From Billgrantia tianxiuensis (GTDB lineage: Bacteria > Pseudomonadota > Gammaproteobacteria > Pseudomonadales > Halomonadaceae), in the NCBI RefSeq assembly GCF_009834345.1, contig NZ_CP035042.1:558001-622000 (forward strand): a stretch of 64,000 nt of DNA, written 5' to 3'. Below are positions 28,031-37,116 of this stretch, in pieces; the stretch's first letter is position 1; every line of letters begins with the position of its first letter. The translations under genes were made by a program, and so were the position numbers. The notes below the pieces were generated by a model. The model was not told the origin of the DNA. It did not search any database and saw nothing but the letters and a program-made list of their open reading frames with translations.

Positions 28031-29527
28031 GTGCCCATGGCGAAGCCAGATGCCGCCCCGATGACTTTCCTGTGGCACGACTATGAAACCTTCGGCGCCG
28101 ATCCCCGTCGTGATCGGCCCTCGCAGTTCGCCGCGATTCGCACCGACAGCGACTTCAACGAGATCGGCGAGCCGGTCGAACTCTTCTGCAAGCCGGCGGA
28201 CGACTACCTGCCGCATCCCCAGGCGTGCCTGATCACCGGGATCACGCCGCAGCAGGCGCGCCGCCGTGGGCTGCCCGAGGCCGAGTTCGCCGGGCGCATC
28301 CACGCTCTCATGAGCGAGCCCGGGACCTGCGCGCTGGGCTACAACTCGCTGCGCTTCGACGACGAAGTGAGCCGTTGCCTGTTCTACCGCAATCTTCTCG
28401 ATCCCTATTCGCGAGAGTGGCAGAACGGCAATTCGCGCTGGGACCTGATCGATGCGGTGCGCGCCTTTCACGCCCTGCGTCCCGCCGGCATCGAATGGCC
28501 GAAGCGCGAGGACGGTTCGCCCAGCTTTCGCCTCGAGGACCTGACTGCCGCCAATGGTATCGCCCATGAGGGTGCCCACGACGCGGTGGCCGACGTGCGC
28601 GCCACCATCGCGCTGGCGCGGCTGCTCAGGCAGCGCAATGCGCGTCTCTTCGACCACCTGTTGCAACTGCGCAACAAGCGTGAGGTGGCCAAGTACCTCG
28701 ATATCCCGGGGCGCAAGCCGGTGCTCCACGTGTCGCGCCGATACCCGGCTAGCCGGGCCTGCAGCGCACTGGTGATGCCGCTGGCCGAGCATCCCACCAA
28801 CCCCAACGGGGTGATCGTCTACGATCTTTCCGTGGACCCCGGTGCCCTACTCGAGCTGGACGCCGAGCAGATTCGCCAGCGTGTCTTCGTCAGCAGCGAC
28901 GACCTGGCCGAAGGCGAGACGCGCATTCCGCTCAAGGTCATCCACGTCAATCGCAGCCCGGTGGTGCTGCCGGCCGCTGCGCTCAAGGACGTGGAAGGAC
29001 CGCGCAAGGGCGAATATGGTGAGATCGTCGAGCGCCTGGGGCTTGACCTGGCGGCGTGTCGCGCCAATTGGAAGCGTCTCGCGACCAGTCCCGAGGTGGC
29101 GCGAAAGGTGAGCGAGGTGTTCGCCCAAGCGCCGCCCGACGGTCCGCACGATCCTGACCTGATGCTCTACAGCGGCGGCTTCTTCTCGCCGGCCGACCGC
29201 CAGCAGATGCTGCGAGTGCGCGAGGCGGCACCGTGGGACCTGGTGGATGCCAGGTTTGCTTTCCAAGATCCTCGCCTGGAGGAGATGCTGTTCCGCTACC
29301 GGGCACGCAGCTACCCCGACACGCTGAGCAGCGAGGAGCAGGCGCGCTGGGAAGCCTACCGCTGGGAGCGCATGAACGATGCGGCCGTGGCCGGTTTCAC
29401 GTTGAAGGATTTTGCCCGCGAGATCGAGCGGCTCAATCAGGTCGCCTTGAGCGACCGCGACCGTCTGATCCTCGAGGAGCTCGTCATGCATGTGGAAGCG
29501 ATGATGCCGGCCCAGGCCTTCGGCTGA
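28031..29527 (+). CDS. sbcB: Exodeoxyribonuclease I
   Basis: A 498-residue 3'-5' single-strand exonuclease of the DnaQ superfamily. The DEDDh residues begin in FLWHDYETFGADPRRDRPSQF (D and E); later segments include LGYNSLRFDDE and EGAHDAVADVRATIALA, where H and D complete the site. The second half carries the SH3-like and helical domains of ExoI. It acts in recombination and mismatch repair. The start is GTG at 28031 with AGGAGA five bases upstream; an ATG follows two codons later. Confidence 0.95.
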   Translation: MPMAKPDAAPMTFLWHDYETFGADPRRDRPSQFAAIRTDSDFNEIGEPVELFCKPADDYLPHPQACLITGITPQQARRRGLPEAEFAGRIHALMSEPGTCALGYNSLRFDDEVSRCLFYRNLLDPYSREWQNGNSRWDLIDAVRAFHALRPAGIEWPKREDGSPSFRLEDLTAANGIAHEGAHDAVADVRATIALARLLRQRNARLFDHLLQLRNKREVAKYLDIPGRKPVLHVSRRYPASRACSALVMPLAEHPTNPNGVIVYDLSVDPGALLELDAEQIRQRVFVSSDDLAEGETRIPLKVIHVNRSPVVLPAAALKDVEGPRKGEYGEIVERLGLDLAACRANWKRLATSPEVARKVSEVFAQAPPDGPHDPDLMLYSGGFFSPADRQQMLRVREAAPWDLVDARFAFQDPRLEEMLFRYRARSYPDTLSSEEQARWEAYRWERMNDAAVAGFTLKDFAREIERLNQVALSDRDRLILEELVMHVEAMMPAQAFG

Positions 29528-29581
29528 GGAAGGCATCGCCCGGTTATACCTGCAGCGCTTCCGCTTCCGGACTGACGTGAC

Positions 29582-29606
29582 AGCGCCCGGTCATTGGCCG
29601 GGCGCT
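29582..29606. terminator. Hairpin between convergent sbcB and the M16 peptidase gene
   Basis: AGCGCCCGGT / CCGGGCGCT stem in the 100-base gap between two convergent genes. T-runs are short, so a bidirectional terminator role is plausible but not proven. Confidence 0.55.
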
Positions 29607-29629
29607 GTGCTTGAGTGGCTCGCCGCAGC

Positions 29630-32514
29630 CTAGTCGTCGGCTTCGGGCAACGGCTCCAGGTGTCGGGCCAGGGCGGTGACGTCGCTGGGCTCGTCGCCAG
29701 GATCGTAGGCTACCGTGGCGATGGCCGTCTCGAGCAGCCCCGGCCAGGTCTGGCGCAGGTCGTCGGCGGTTACCGCCAGCACACGCTGGGCCAGGCGCTC
29801 GCGGCGGTCGAACCCGGTATCGCCGAATGACAGCGCACGCCACAGCCGGTTGGTGAGTCCCGAGAGACTGGTGTCCCGCTGCAGCAGGCTGTCGTGCACG
29901 GCTTGGCGGTAGGGGGCCAGGTCGGCATCGTCCATCGCTGCCAGGCGTTGGCCGAAGTCAGCCAGGAAGGCGTCGATGTGCGCCTGGATCTCGCCGCTGG
30001 TGGCATCGGGCGACTGCACCAGCAGGCTCAGGCCCGGCGCGTCGAGCAGGGGAGAGTAGCCGGCGCTGACCACGTAACCCAACTGCTCCTCGGTGCGCAG
30101 GCGCTGATAGAAGGGCGTGTCGATCACCTGTCCCAGCACCGCGAGGCGTGCCTGGGTCTCGAGCGATCGGTCGTTGCCCTGCAGGTAGCGCAACACCAGC
30201 GACTCCTCGCGGGTGGTCAAGGGGTGCAGGGTGGGCAGCTCGTCGTCGGCGCGCAGCGGGGTCAGATCGGGAATGGCCTCACGCGACAACGTGGGAGCGA
30301 GCATCTCTGCTACGAGCCTGCCTTCGCGCCGGGCCAGCTCGGCATCGAGGTTGCCGACTGCCAGTGCCTGCAGGCGTAGTTCGCCGAGGAAGCGTTCGCG
30401 GAAATCACGCAAATCAACCACCGTCAGCTCGCGACTGGCGTCCAGCAGGCTCTGAGTTGACCAATGGGGGCGCATCAGGGCTTCGGCCAGGGTGCGGTGC
30501 CCCTGGCGGAACAGCGCCGCCTGAGGGGCGTTGCGCCATTCGCGTTGCAGCCGATAGCGTACGCGCTCGAAGCTCGCTTCATCGATGTCGCCCTCGAGAA
30601 GCTGCTCGAGAGTACGTCGCATGACCCGGTCCTGGCGGTCTCGCCAGCCCGAGAAGGCCAGCGTGATGCCGCGGGCGTGGGCATAGGCCTCGGCATCGTG
30701 CCCGGCCAGGCGGGCCGCATAGAATTCCTCGTTGAGGCTGTCTTCGAGCCATCCGGCCAACAGGTTGGCCAGCACGGCATGGCGCGGATCGCTGCTGGCG
30801 TCGGGGTTCTGAAGGCTGAAGCGCCACTCTACCTTGGGTGTGTTGAAGCTGGCATCCGCCATGTGCCACAGCTCGAAGCCGGGCGCTTCCAGCAACTGCG
30901 ATGGGCGCTCGTGCTGCTCCTCGAGCAGGGCTACGTCCTCGGCGATGAAGGGGTTGGGAGCCGGCAGGGCAAGCCCCGCCAGTGGCTGGGTGTCGCTAGC
31001 CGGAGGCGAGGTTTCGCGCCAGGGAGTGTCGAACCAGGGCGAGGTGCGTTCGCCTTCCACCTCGGGGCCGCTGTAGACGCGTAGCAGCATCTCGGGGCGT
31101 AGCGCATCAAGATAGATTTCGGTCAGCTCGGGTTCGAAGCCATCCATGCGATAGGGGCGTATTGCACGTCCTCCATCGGGAAGCGGGCCAGGTTCATGGC
31201 CAGGCGCATGGCGCTCTGCAGCGTCGAGCCGTGCTGCTGGAAGCGGAACTCCTGCTCGGCAAGTCGAGCTTGCTCCTCGTAGCGCCACGCCTCCAGGCCC
31301 TGCTCGCGAATCTGCTCGATGGCGTCGAACAGCGTGGCCTCTATCTCGTCGATACGCTCGGCGCCGGCCGGCGTCAGGCTGACGCTGATCGTGAACAGTG
31401 CATGTCGCTCATCGCCGCGTCCCACGCCGGCGGCGAGTCCGTCGGCAAGCCCGGCCTCGCGCAGTACCGCGAACAGGCTGCCTTCGCCCTCGTGTCCCAG
31501 CAGGTGGGCAAGCAGGTCGGCGGGCTTGTGTCGATAGTGTTGGATGGGGTCGGGCACCGGAAACATGAAACTCACCTGGCGGCTGTCGCGCATCGATTGC
31601 AGCTCCACATAGCGCGGCAGACTGTCTTCCAGCACCAGCGGTTGCTCGATGACGGGGCGCTCCAGGCCGCGGTCGGCGATACCGGCGAAGCGTTCGGTCA
31701 CCATCTCCTCCAACTCGTCCAGCGATTGCGGTGCTACCAGGGACAGGTGCATCACGTTGGCGTCGTAGTAGCGTTCGTAGAACTCGATCACGCGCTCGCG
31801 CAGCGAGGGCTCGTTCACGGGGCGGTCTGCCAGCGTCTCGCGACTGCCCACCGAGAAGCCGGTGGTGGGGTTGTCGGGATTGAGCACCTGATTGAGCACG
31901 TCGTTCTCGCGCCGGCCGTCGTCGCGTATCCGTGCCATGTATTCCGAGTGCACGATGTTGCGCTCGCTTTCCAGCTGATCGGGGTTGAACAGCGGGGAGA
32001 GGAAAAACTGGCTGAAGCGATCCAGGGCGCCCGGCAGTGCCTCGGGCTCCACATCGAAGAAATAGTTGGTGTCCTGAGGCGCAGTGAAGGCGTTATGGCT
32101 ACCGCCGTGGCGGCGCAGATAGCCCTGGTAGGCGTTGGCCTCGGGGAACGGCTCGGTACCGAGGAACAGCATGTGCTCAAGGAAATGTGCCAGCCCGGCC
32201 AGATCCTCGGGGTCCTGGGCGCTGCCCACGCCGACGTTCATCGAGGCTGCTGCCTGGTCGGCTTCGGGGTCGCTGACCAGTAGCGCAGTGAGGCCATTGT
32301 CGAGCCGCAGCACACGATAATCGCGGCTGTCGTGTGGGCTGACGCGCGGGTGCACGACTTCCTCGACCGCCTCTTCGGTGGAGCTGTCGGCATCATTCGG
32401 CAGCTGTGCCAGGGCGAGAGCCGGCAACAGGAAGCCGAGCAGCAGGCTCGCCAGCCAGGGCAGCGGGTGCCGACCGGGCAGACAGTGCAAGGGCAGGCGG
32501 GGCTTGGACATCAT
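29630..32514 (-). CDS. Pitrilysin-type M16 insulinase-family peptidase (apparent frameshift)
   Basis: A secreted zinc metallopeptidase of about 960 residues. Signal peptide with a hydrophobic core at about 19-36. The inverted zinc motif is H110-F-L-E113-H114 with the third ligand at E191 (ERNIVHSEY); a second, inactive M16 half follows, as in protease III (PtrA). The frame breaks at 31154-31157: four G (coding-strand C) where five are needed; one added C joins EDVQYAPYRMDGFEPELTE. The ATG overlaps the stop of the SRAP gene by four bases. It probably degrades peptides in the periplasm. Confidence 0.9.
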
Positions 32515-33194
32515 TTCTCCTGTTCGTTCCAGCGCAACATGGGGCCCGTAGGGTGGGCGCAGGCGGGATCCTGATTGGCGGGGTCGTTCACCCTTCTTGA
32601 TACCGGAAAGGCGCCCAACAGTTCCCGTGGGGCGGGATGCAGCAGTGCCTGGGCGGTCTCATGGGGAGTTTCCGGGTCGAGCCAGCGCATGGCATCGGCG
32701 GCGTCGATCAGCGCCGGCAGCCTGTCGCTGAGCGGGGCCAGGAAACCGTTGGTCGGCACCGTGACCAGCGCCATCGAGTCGGCGTACTCAGTTAGGTCGG
32801 TGTGGTAGCGACACCAGATCCCCGCCAGCAGCATGGGGCCGCGATCGACACGAGTCACTAAAAATGGTTGCTTGAAGCGCGGTTGCGACTTCCACACATA
32901 GACGCCTCCAACCGGTACCAGACTGCGGCGACCGTTGAAGGCGTCGCGAAACATTGGGCGGGCATCGAGGGATTCGGCCCTGGCGCAGTGAGGCGCATGG
33001 TCGAGCACCTTCAGCCAGGAAGGTGTCAGTCCCCAGAACACACGGGTCAAGCAGGCCGCGCCCGCCTCCAGCTTGACATGCGAAACCGGGCGCCTGGGGG
33101 CAAGGTTGGTTGCGGTCAGCAGAGGGGCCTCATGACGCAGCTCGGGCAACAGTCGAGCCATATCGAGTGAAGGAATGTACAGGCGGCCGGCCAT
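32511..33194 (-). CDS. SRAP (YedK/HMCES) family protein lacking catalytic residues
   Basis: A 227-residue SRAP-fold protein. Family segments are clear: TRVFWGLTPSWLK, CARAESLDARPMFRDAF, RRSLVPVGGVYVW and LLAGIW. In YedK the active site is C2, N75, E105 and H160. Here residue 2 is alanine (MAGRL), N75 aligns with cysteine, E105 with valine (GGVYVW for GFYEW) and H160 with serine (PLSDRLP). No one-base correction restores MCGR. It therefore cannot form the abasic-site DNA-protein crosslink in the known way. The ATG at 33194 has GGAGA upstream. The M16 peptidase gene overlaps its stop by four bases. Confidence 0.86.
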   Translation of the reverse strand: MAGRLYIPSLDMARLLPELRHEAPLLTATNLAPRRPVSHVKLEAGAACLTRVFWGLTPSWLKVLDHAPHCARAESLDARPMFRDAFNGRRSLVPVGGVYVWKSQPRFKQPFLVTRVDRGPMLLAGIWCRYHTDLTEYADSMALVTVPTNGFLAPLSDRLPALIDAADAMRWLDPETPHETAQALLHPAPRELLGAFPVSRRVNDPANQDPACAHPTGPMLRWNEQEK

Positions 33195-33267
33195 GAAGTC
33201 TCCGGGTGGCGAAGTGGCGTCAGGGTAGCCAAGTCGAAGAAAACTGAAAAGGGTTGACGCACAGTGG

Positions 33268-33284
33268 TCGAAAACAGTGTTCGA
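33268..33284 (+). promoter_or_regulatory. Palindromic operator upstream of the TetR gene
   Basis: TCGAA and TTCGA arms separated by seven bases; the 17-base element matches its own reverse complement at 14 positions. It overlaps a possible promoter ending in TATTCT at 33292. It lies 70 bases before the TetR-family start, as expected for autoregulation. Confidence 0.5.
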
Positions 33285-33354
33285 TGTGCGCTATTCTAAG
33301 CTACCGGGCGAAGCATCGCCGCCCCGAGATGTGCAACCTCCTGCGAGGATCCCG

Positions 33355-33972
33355 ATGGCTCGTCCCCGACAGCATGCGCCCGAAGCGCTCCATGCCCAAG
33401 TCATGGCCGCATGCGATGACTGGCTTCAGGGCAACCCCGTCCATGCGCTCTCGCTGCGTTCATTGGCGCGCGAGGTAGGCTGTGCGCCGAGTACGCTGCT
33501 CAAGCTCTATGGCAGTTTCGGCAATCTGCTCCAGCATGTGAATATCGAGACCTTGGCACGCTTGCGCATGGTCATCGAGCCATTGACCGAAGGCACCTTG
33601 CCCGAGCGTCAGCTTCGCGCCCTGGCGCTGGCCTATTGGCAGTTTGCCCAGCGCGAGCCGTTCCGCTGGCAGCTGCTGTTCGATTACCCGCTGGCCCAGG
33701 AGGGTGAGCTCGATCAGCGCCAGTCGGACATGATCGAGGCACTGTTCCTGCGCGTCGAGACGAGTCTCAAGGAGTACCAGCCGGCGCTTGGCGACCTCGA
33801 GGCCAGACGTCTCGGCCGCACCCTGTGGGGCAGCGTGCACGGTCTGGTGCAACTGGGGCTCAACGAGCGTCTAGGTTATTGGCAGGGTCAGCAACTCGAA
33901 GTGCCCGAGCTGCTCGAACAACTGCTTTCCACCATTCTTGCCGGCCTCAGGCACAGGCCCGATATCGCGTGA
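33355..33972 (+). CDS. TetR-family regulator with WHG C-terminal domain
   Basis: A 205-residue regulator. The N-terminal helix-turn-helix reads ALSLRSLAREVGCAPSTLLKLYGSFGNLLQHV, and the C-terminal ligand domain has LWGSVHGLVQLGL, the WHG-type signature. The ATG at 33355 has GAGGA upstream; the open reading frame runs to 33277 without a site. The acyltransferase gene starts in a four-base overlap with its stop, so the regulator probably controls a phospholipid acylation step and its own promoter through the palindrome at 33268. Confidence 0.84.
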   Translation: MARPRQHAPEALHAQVMAACDDWLQGNPVHALSLRSLAREVGCAPSTLLKLYGSFGNLLQHVNIETLARLRMVIEPLTEGTLPERQLRALALAYWQFAQREPFRWQLLFDYPLAQEGELDQRQSDMIEALFLRVETSLKEYQPALGDLEARRLGRTLWGSVHGLVQLGLNERLGYWQGQQLEVPELLEQLLSTILAGLRHRPDIA

Positions 33973-34685
33973 CGTTAGTTCTCTACGGATTGCTCGGCTC
34001 CCTTTTCCTGGCGGGGAGTTGGCGCGTGGCTCGAAAGCCGCGCCCGTTGATTCGTTTTCTCATCTTTCTGCTGGTGCACTGCTGCTATCGGCTGCGGCTG
34101 CGCGGTCGTCACCATATTCCGGCCAAGGGGCCTGCAGTGGTGGTGTGCAATCATGTCAGCTTCATGGATGCCCTGGTCATGGGGGGCGCCAGTCCGCGCC
34201 CGCTGCGCTTTCTGATGGACCGGCCGATCTACGAGTCGCCTTGGCTCAACTGGCTGTTTCGCCTGGTGGGTGCGATCCCCGTGGAGTCCGACAGGCGCGA
34301 CCCCGGCAGCGTACGGCGTGCCCTGGAGGAGGTCAGCCGAGCACTGCGCAGCGGTGAGGTGGTGATGCTTTTTCCCGAAGGAAGACTGACCCCGGATGGC
34401 GAGGTGCATACCTTTCGCCGTGGGCTCGAGACGATCCTGGCACGGGATCCGGTACCGGTGATCCCTGCCGGCCTGGCCGGGCTGTGGGGGTCGTGGACCT
34501 CGCACCGAGGAGGGCGAGCCCTGACCAAGCGGCCGCGTCGCTTCCGCGCCCGGGTCGCTCTCTACTTCGGCGAGCCGATTCCTCCAAGGCTGGCGCGGCG
34601 CGATCGCCTCGAGATGCGGGTGAGGGCGCTCAAGGCCGAAGCCGACGGCTGGGCCTGTCGGCACGACATTGCGGCGCCACGCTGA
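33969..34685 (+). CDS. 1-acyl-sn-glycerol-3-phosphate acyltransferase (PlsC family)
   Basis: A 238-residue membrane-bound lysophosphatidic acid acyltransferase. N-terminal hydrophobic anchor, then the catalytic HX4D motif NHVSFMDAL and the FPEGRLTPDGEV block that binds the acceptor phosphate. It transfers an acyl group to the sn-2 position in phospholipid synthesis. Starts at GTG 33969, overlapping the TetR stop. It ends one base from the convergent corB gene. It may be a second PlsC paralogue rather than the main enzyme. Confidence 0.87.
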   Translation: MTLVLYGLLGSLFLAGSWRVARKPRPLIRFLIFLLVHCCYRLRLRGRHHIPAKGPAVVVCNHVSFMDALVMGGASPRPLRFLMDRPIYESPWLNWLFRLVGAIPVESDRRDPGSVRRALEEVSRALRSGEVVMLFPEGRLTPDGEVHTFRRGLETILARDPVPVIPAGLAGLWGSWTSHRGGRALTKRPRRFRARVALYFGEPIPPRLARRDRLEMRVRALKAEADGWACRHDIAAPR

Positions 34686-35972
34686 TCACGCCTGACGCTG
34701 GCGCCCGGCTCGACCGGCCTGCCAGCAGCGGGCTGAGGTGATCAGGTTGTCGCGGACTTCGAGAATTTCCATGCGAACGTTGCCGATCTGCAAACACGCG
34801 GGGCCGTCGGGGAAGGCTTCCAGATGCTCCAGGATCAAGCCGTTGAGGGTCTTGGGGCCGTCGGTGGGAAGTTTCCAGCCCAGTGCCCGATTGATGTCGC
34901 GGATGTTGGCGGTGCCGTCGATCACATGGCTGCCGTCATCCTGGCGATGAATCTCCTGGTCCTGACCCGCCACGTCGGTGGTGAATTCACCGACGATCTC
35001 CTCGAGGATGTCCTCCAGTGTGACCAGCCCCTCTACGTCGCCATACTCGTCCACCACGATGCCGATGCGCCGCTTCTGCTTCTGGAAGTTGAGCAGTTGG
35101 GTGTGCAGCGGTGTCGATTCGGGGATGAAGTAGGGCTCACGCGCCTCCTGCACGATGGAGGCCTTAGTGACTTCGTCGCGCGACAGGAAGCGTGCCGCAT
35201 TGCGCAGATGCAGCATGCCGATGATGTTGTTGATGTCGCCCTTGAACACCGGCAGGCGGGTGTGCTGGCTGGTGCGGATCTGGGTCAGGATGGCATCTAG
35301 CTCGTCATCGAGGTCGATTCCTACCACCTCGTGGCGCGGCACCATGATGTCGTTGACCGTGACGTTCTCCAGATCGAGGATCGACAGCAGCATGGCCTGG
35401 TGACGATGGGGGATCAGCGTGCCTGCCTCATGCACTACGGTGCGCAGTTCGTCGCGCGTCAGGCTGTCCGCGCCGCCTTCGATGCTCTTGATTCCGATCA
35501 GTCGGAGCAGGCCGTTGGAGAGCGCGTTGACCAGCCACACCAGCGGATAGAGCAGCTTGAGCAGCGGCTCCAGCACCAGTGATGAGGGGTAGGCGATGCG
35601 CTCGGGCTTGATCGCCGCGTAGGTCTTGGGGCTGACCTCGGCGAAGATGAGGATCACGATGGTCAGGATCAGCGGGGCGACCGCGGGGCCGGTGACTTCG
35701 CCGAAGAAATGGATGGCGAGCACGGTGGCGATGGCGGCCGCCAGGTTGTTGACCAGGTTGTTGCCGATCAGAATCACGCCGATCAGGCGATCCGGGCGTG
35801 CCAGCAGCCGCAGGACCCGGCGAGCCCGGCTATCGCCGCTGCTGGCCTCGTGGTTCAGCCGGTAGCGGTTGATCGACATCATGCCGGTCTCGGAGCTCGA
35901 GAAGAATGCAGAAAGGCAGATGAGCAGAAAAAGCAGGCCGAACAGCAATCCCAAAGGGAAGTCGTCGCTCAA
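34686..35972 (-). CDS. corB: CorB-type CNNM/CBS domain magnesium-cobalt efflux protein
   Basis: A 428-residue protein with the order DUF21/CNNM membrane domain (1-190, four helices, SAFFSSSETGMMSINRYRL), two CBS domains (about 200-330, ending IGIVVDEYGDVEGLVTLEDILEEIVGE) and a CorC/HlyC C-terminal domain. This is the E. coli YfjD/CorB layout; the protein is linked to magnesium or cobalt export. In E. coli it also lies next to ypjD and ffh. The start is TTG at 35972. It is separated from ypjD by 75 bases. Confidence 0.92.
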   Translation of the reverse strand: MSDDFPLGLLFGLLFLLICLSAFFSSSETGMMSINRYRLNHEASSGDSRARRVLRLLARPDRLIGVILIGNNLVNNLAAAIATVLAIHFFGEVTGPAVAPLILTIVILIFAEVSPKTYAAIKPERIAYPSSLVLEPLLKLLYPLVWLVNALSNGLLRLIGIKSIEGGADSLTRDELRTVVHEAGTLIPHRHQAMLLSILDLENVTVNDIMVPRHEVVGIDLDDELDAILTQIRTSQHTRLPVFKGDINNIIGMLHLRNAARFLSRDEVTKASIVQEAREPYFIPESTPLHTQLLNFQKQKRRIGIVVDEYGDVEGLVTLEDILEEIVGEFTTDVAGQDQEIHRQDDGSHVIDGTANIRDINRALGWKLPTDGPKTLNGLILEHLEAFPDGPACLQIGNVRMEILEVRDNLITSARCWQAGRAGRQRQA

Positions 35973-36047
35973 GGTCGTTGGATCCTCGCTGGCATGTCAG
36001 CCCCGTTTGTAGGTATTCGGTTCGGCAGTGTCAAGGCGACTTCTGGT

Positions 36048-36848
36048 TCAGGTACGGTTGAGAATGATCTCGAGTACGAACTTGCTGCCGAAATAAGCCA
36101 GTAGCAGCACGGCGCAGCCGCCCAGCGTCCAGCGCACGGCGCGCATGCCGCGCCAGCCCAGCCTGTGATGGCTAATCAGCAGGATGGCGAAGATTACCCA
36201 GGCGGCCAGTGACAGAATGGTCTTGTGGGCCAGATGCTGGGCGAACATGCTCTCGACGAAGATGAAGCCGCTGACGACCGACAGGGTAAGTAGCGCCATG
36301 CCGGCCCAGATCAGCTCGAACAGTACCCGCTCCATGGTGGTCAGCGGCGGCAGCACCTGTACCATGCCGCGGGTATGGTGGTGGCGCAGGGCCTGGTTCT
36401 GCAGGCCGAGCAGCACCGCCTGGCAGGCGGCGATGAACAAGACGCCGAAGGCCAGCGCCGAACTCATGGCGTGCAGGGCGATGCCCGGCGTCATGCCGCC
36501 GGTGCGCTCTGGGCTCGGCAGGCCTACTGCCAGCAGCAGGGCGAGGCCCGACACGGGAAAAAGCGCCACGGCCACGCTCAGTACCGGCTTGGCCAGGCTG
36601 ACGACGAGCAGCAGGATTACCATGACGGCGGTCAGCACCACGGCGCTGGTCGAGAGACCGGGCATCAGGCCGGGGCTCTGGTCGATCAGCTTGATGGCGA
36701 CGGGAAGATGGAACAGCAACCCCATCAGGCCTAGCACGCGGACCAGGGCGGGACGCTGCGGCACGCGGCGAAGCAGCGTGAGCCCCTGCCATGAGGCAGC
36801 GCCCAGGTAGAGGATAAAGGCCATGATGGCTAGAGGAAGCGCCTGCAT
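36048..36848 (-). CDS. ypjD: YpjD-type cytochrome c assembly (CcsA/CcmC) membrane protein
   Basis: A 266-residue inner-membrane protein with about eight helices and the conserved CcsA-family region GGMTPGIALHAMSSALAFGVLFIA, where histidine could contact haem. E. coli YpjD has the same length and the same neighbours (corB and ffh), and is a cytochrome c assembly family member of unknown precise role. The ATG at 36848 is chosen because upstream codons read as intergenic. Divergent from ffh. Confidence 0.85.
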   Translation of the reverse strand: MQALPLAIMAFILYLGAASWQGLTLLRRVPQRPALVRVLGLMGLLFHLPVAIKLIDQSPGLMPGLSTSAVVLTAVMVILLLVVSLAKPVLSVAVALFPVSGLALLLAVGLPSPERTGGMTPGIALHAMSSALAFGVLFIAACQAVLLGLQNQALRHHHTRGMVQVLPPLTTMERVLFELIWAGMALLTLSVVSGFIFVESMFAQHLAHKTILSLAAWVIFAILLISHHRLGWRGMRAVRWTLGGCAVLLLAYFGSKFVLEIILNRT

Positions 36849-37116
36849 CTGTTGTCGTCCGTCCCTGCGCCGTGGCCGGCGCCAGTGCATCTCGGGTGGA
36901 TAGAGTCTGCCGAGGCCACTATACCCAATCCTCGCTGCGCCGCACAGCCGTGGCGGCGGTCGCATGCATGGAGACTGCTCGCCACAGGGCGTATAATGGC
37001 GCCCAGATCCTTCAACCGCTTTATCCAGGCTGTTTCCTCGCCTCGCGATGAGTGTGGCGCTTCGTCGCGGCCTTGCTCGATGCGGTAACCCGACAGCCTG
37101 TCAGCCGGAGTGGCTT

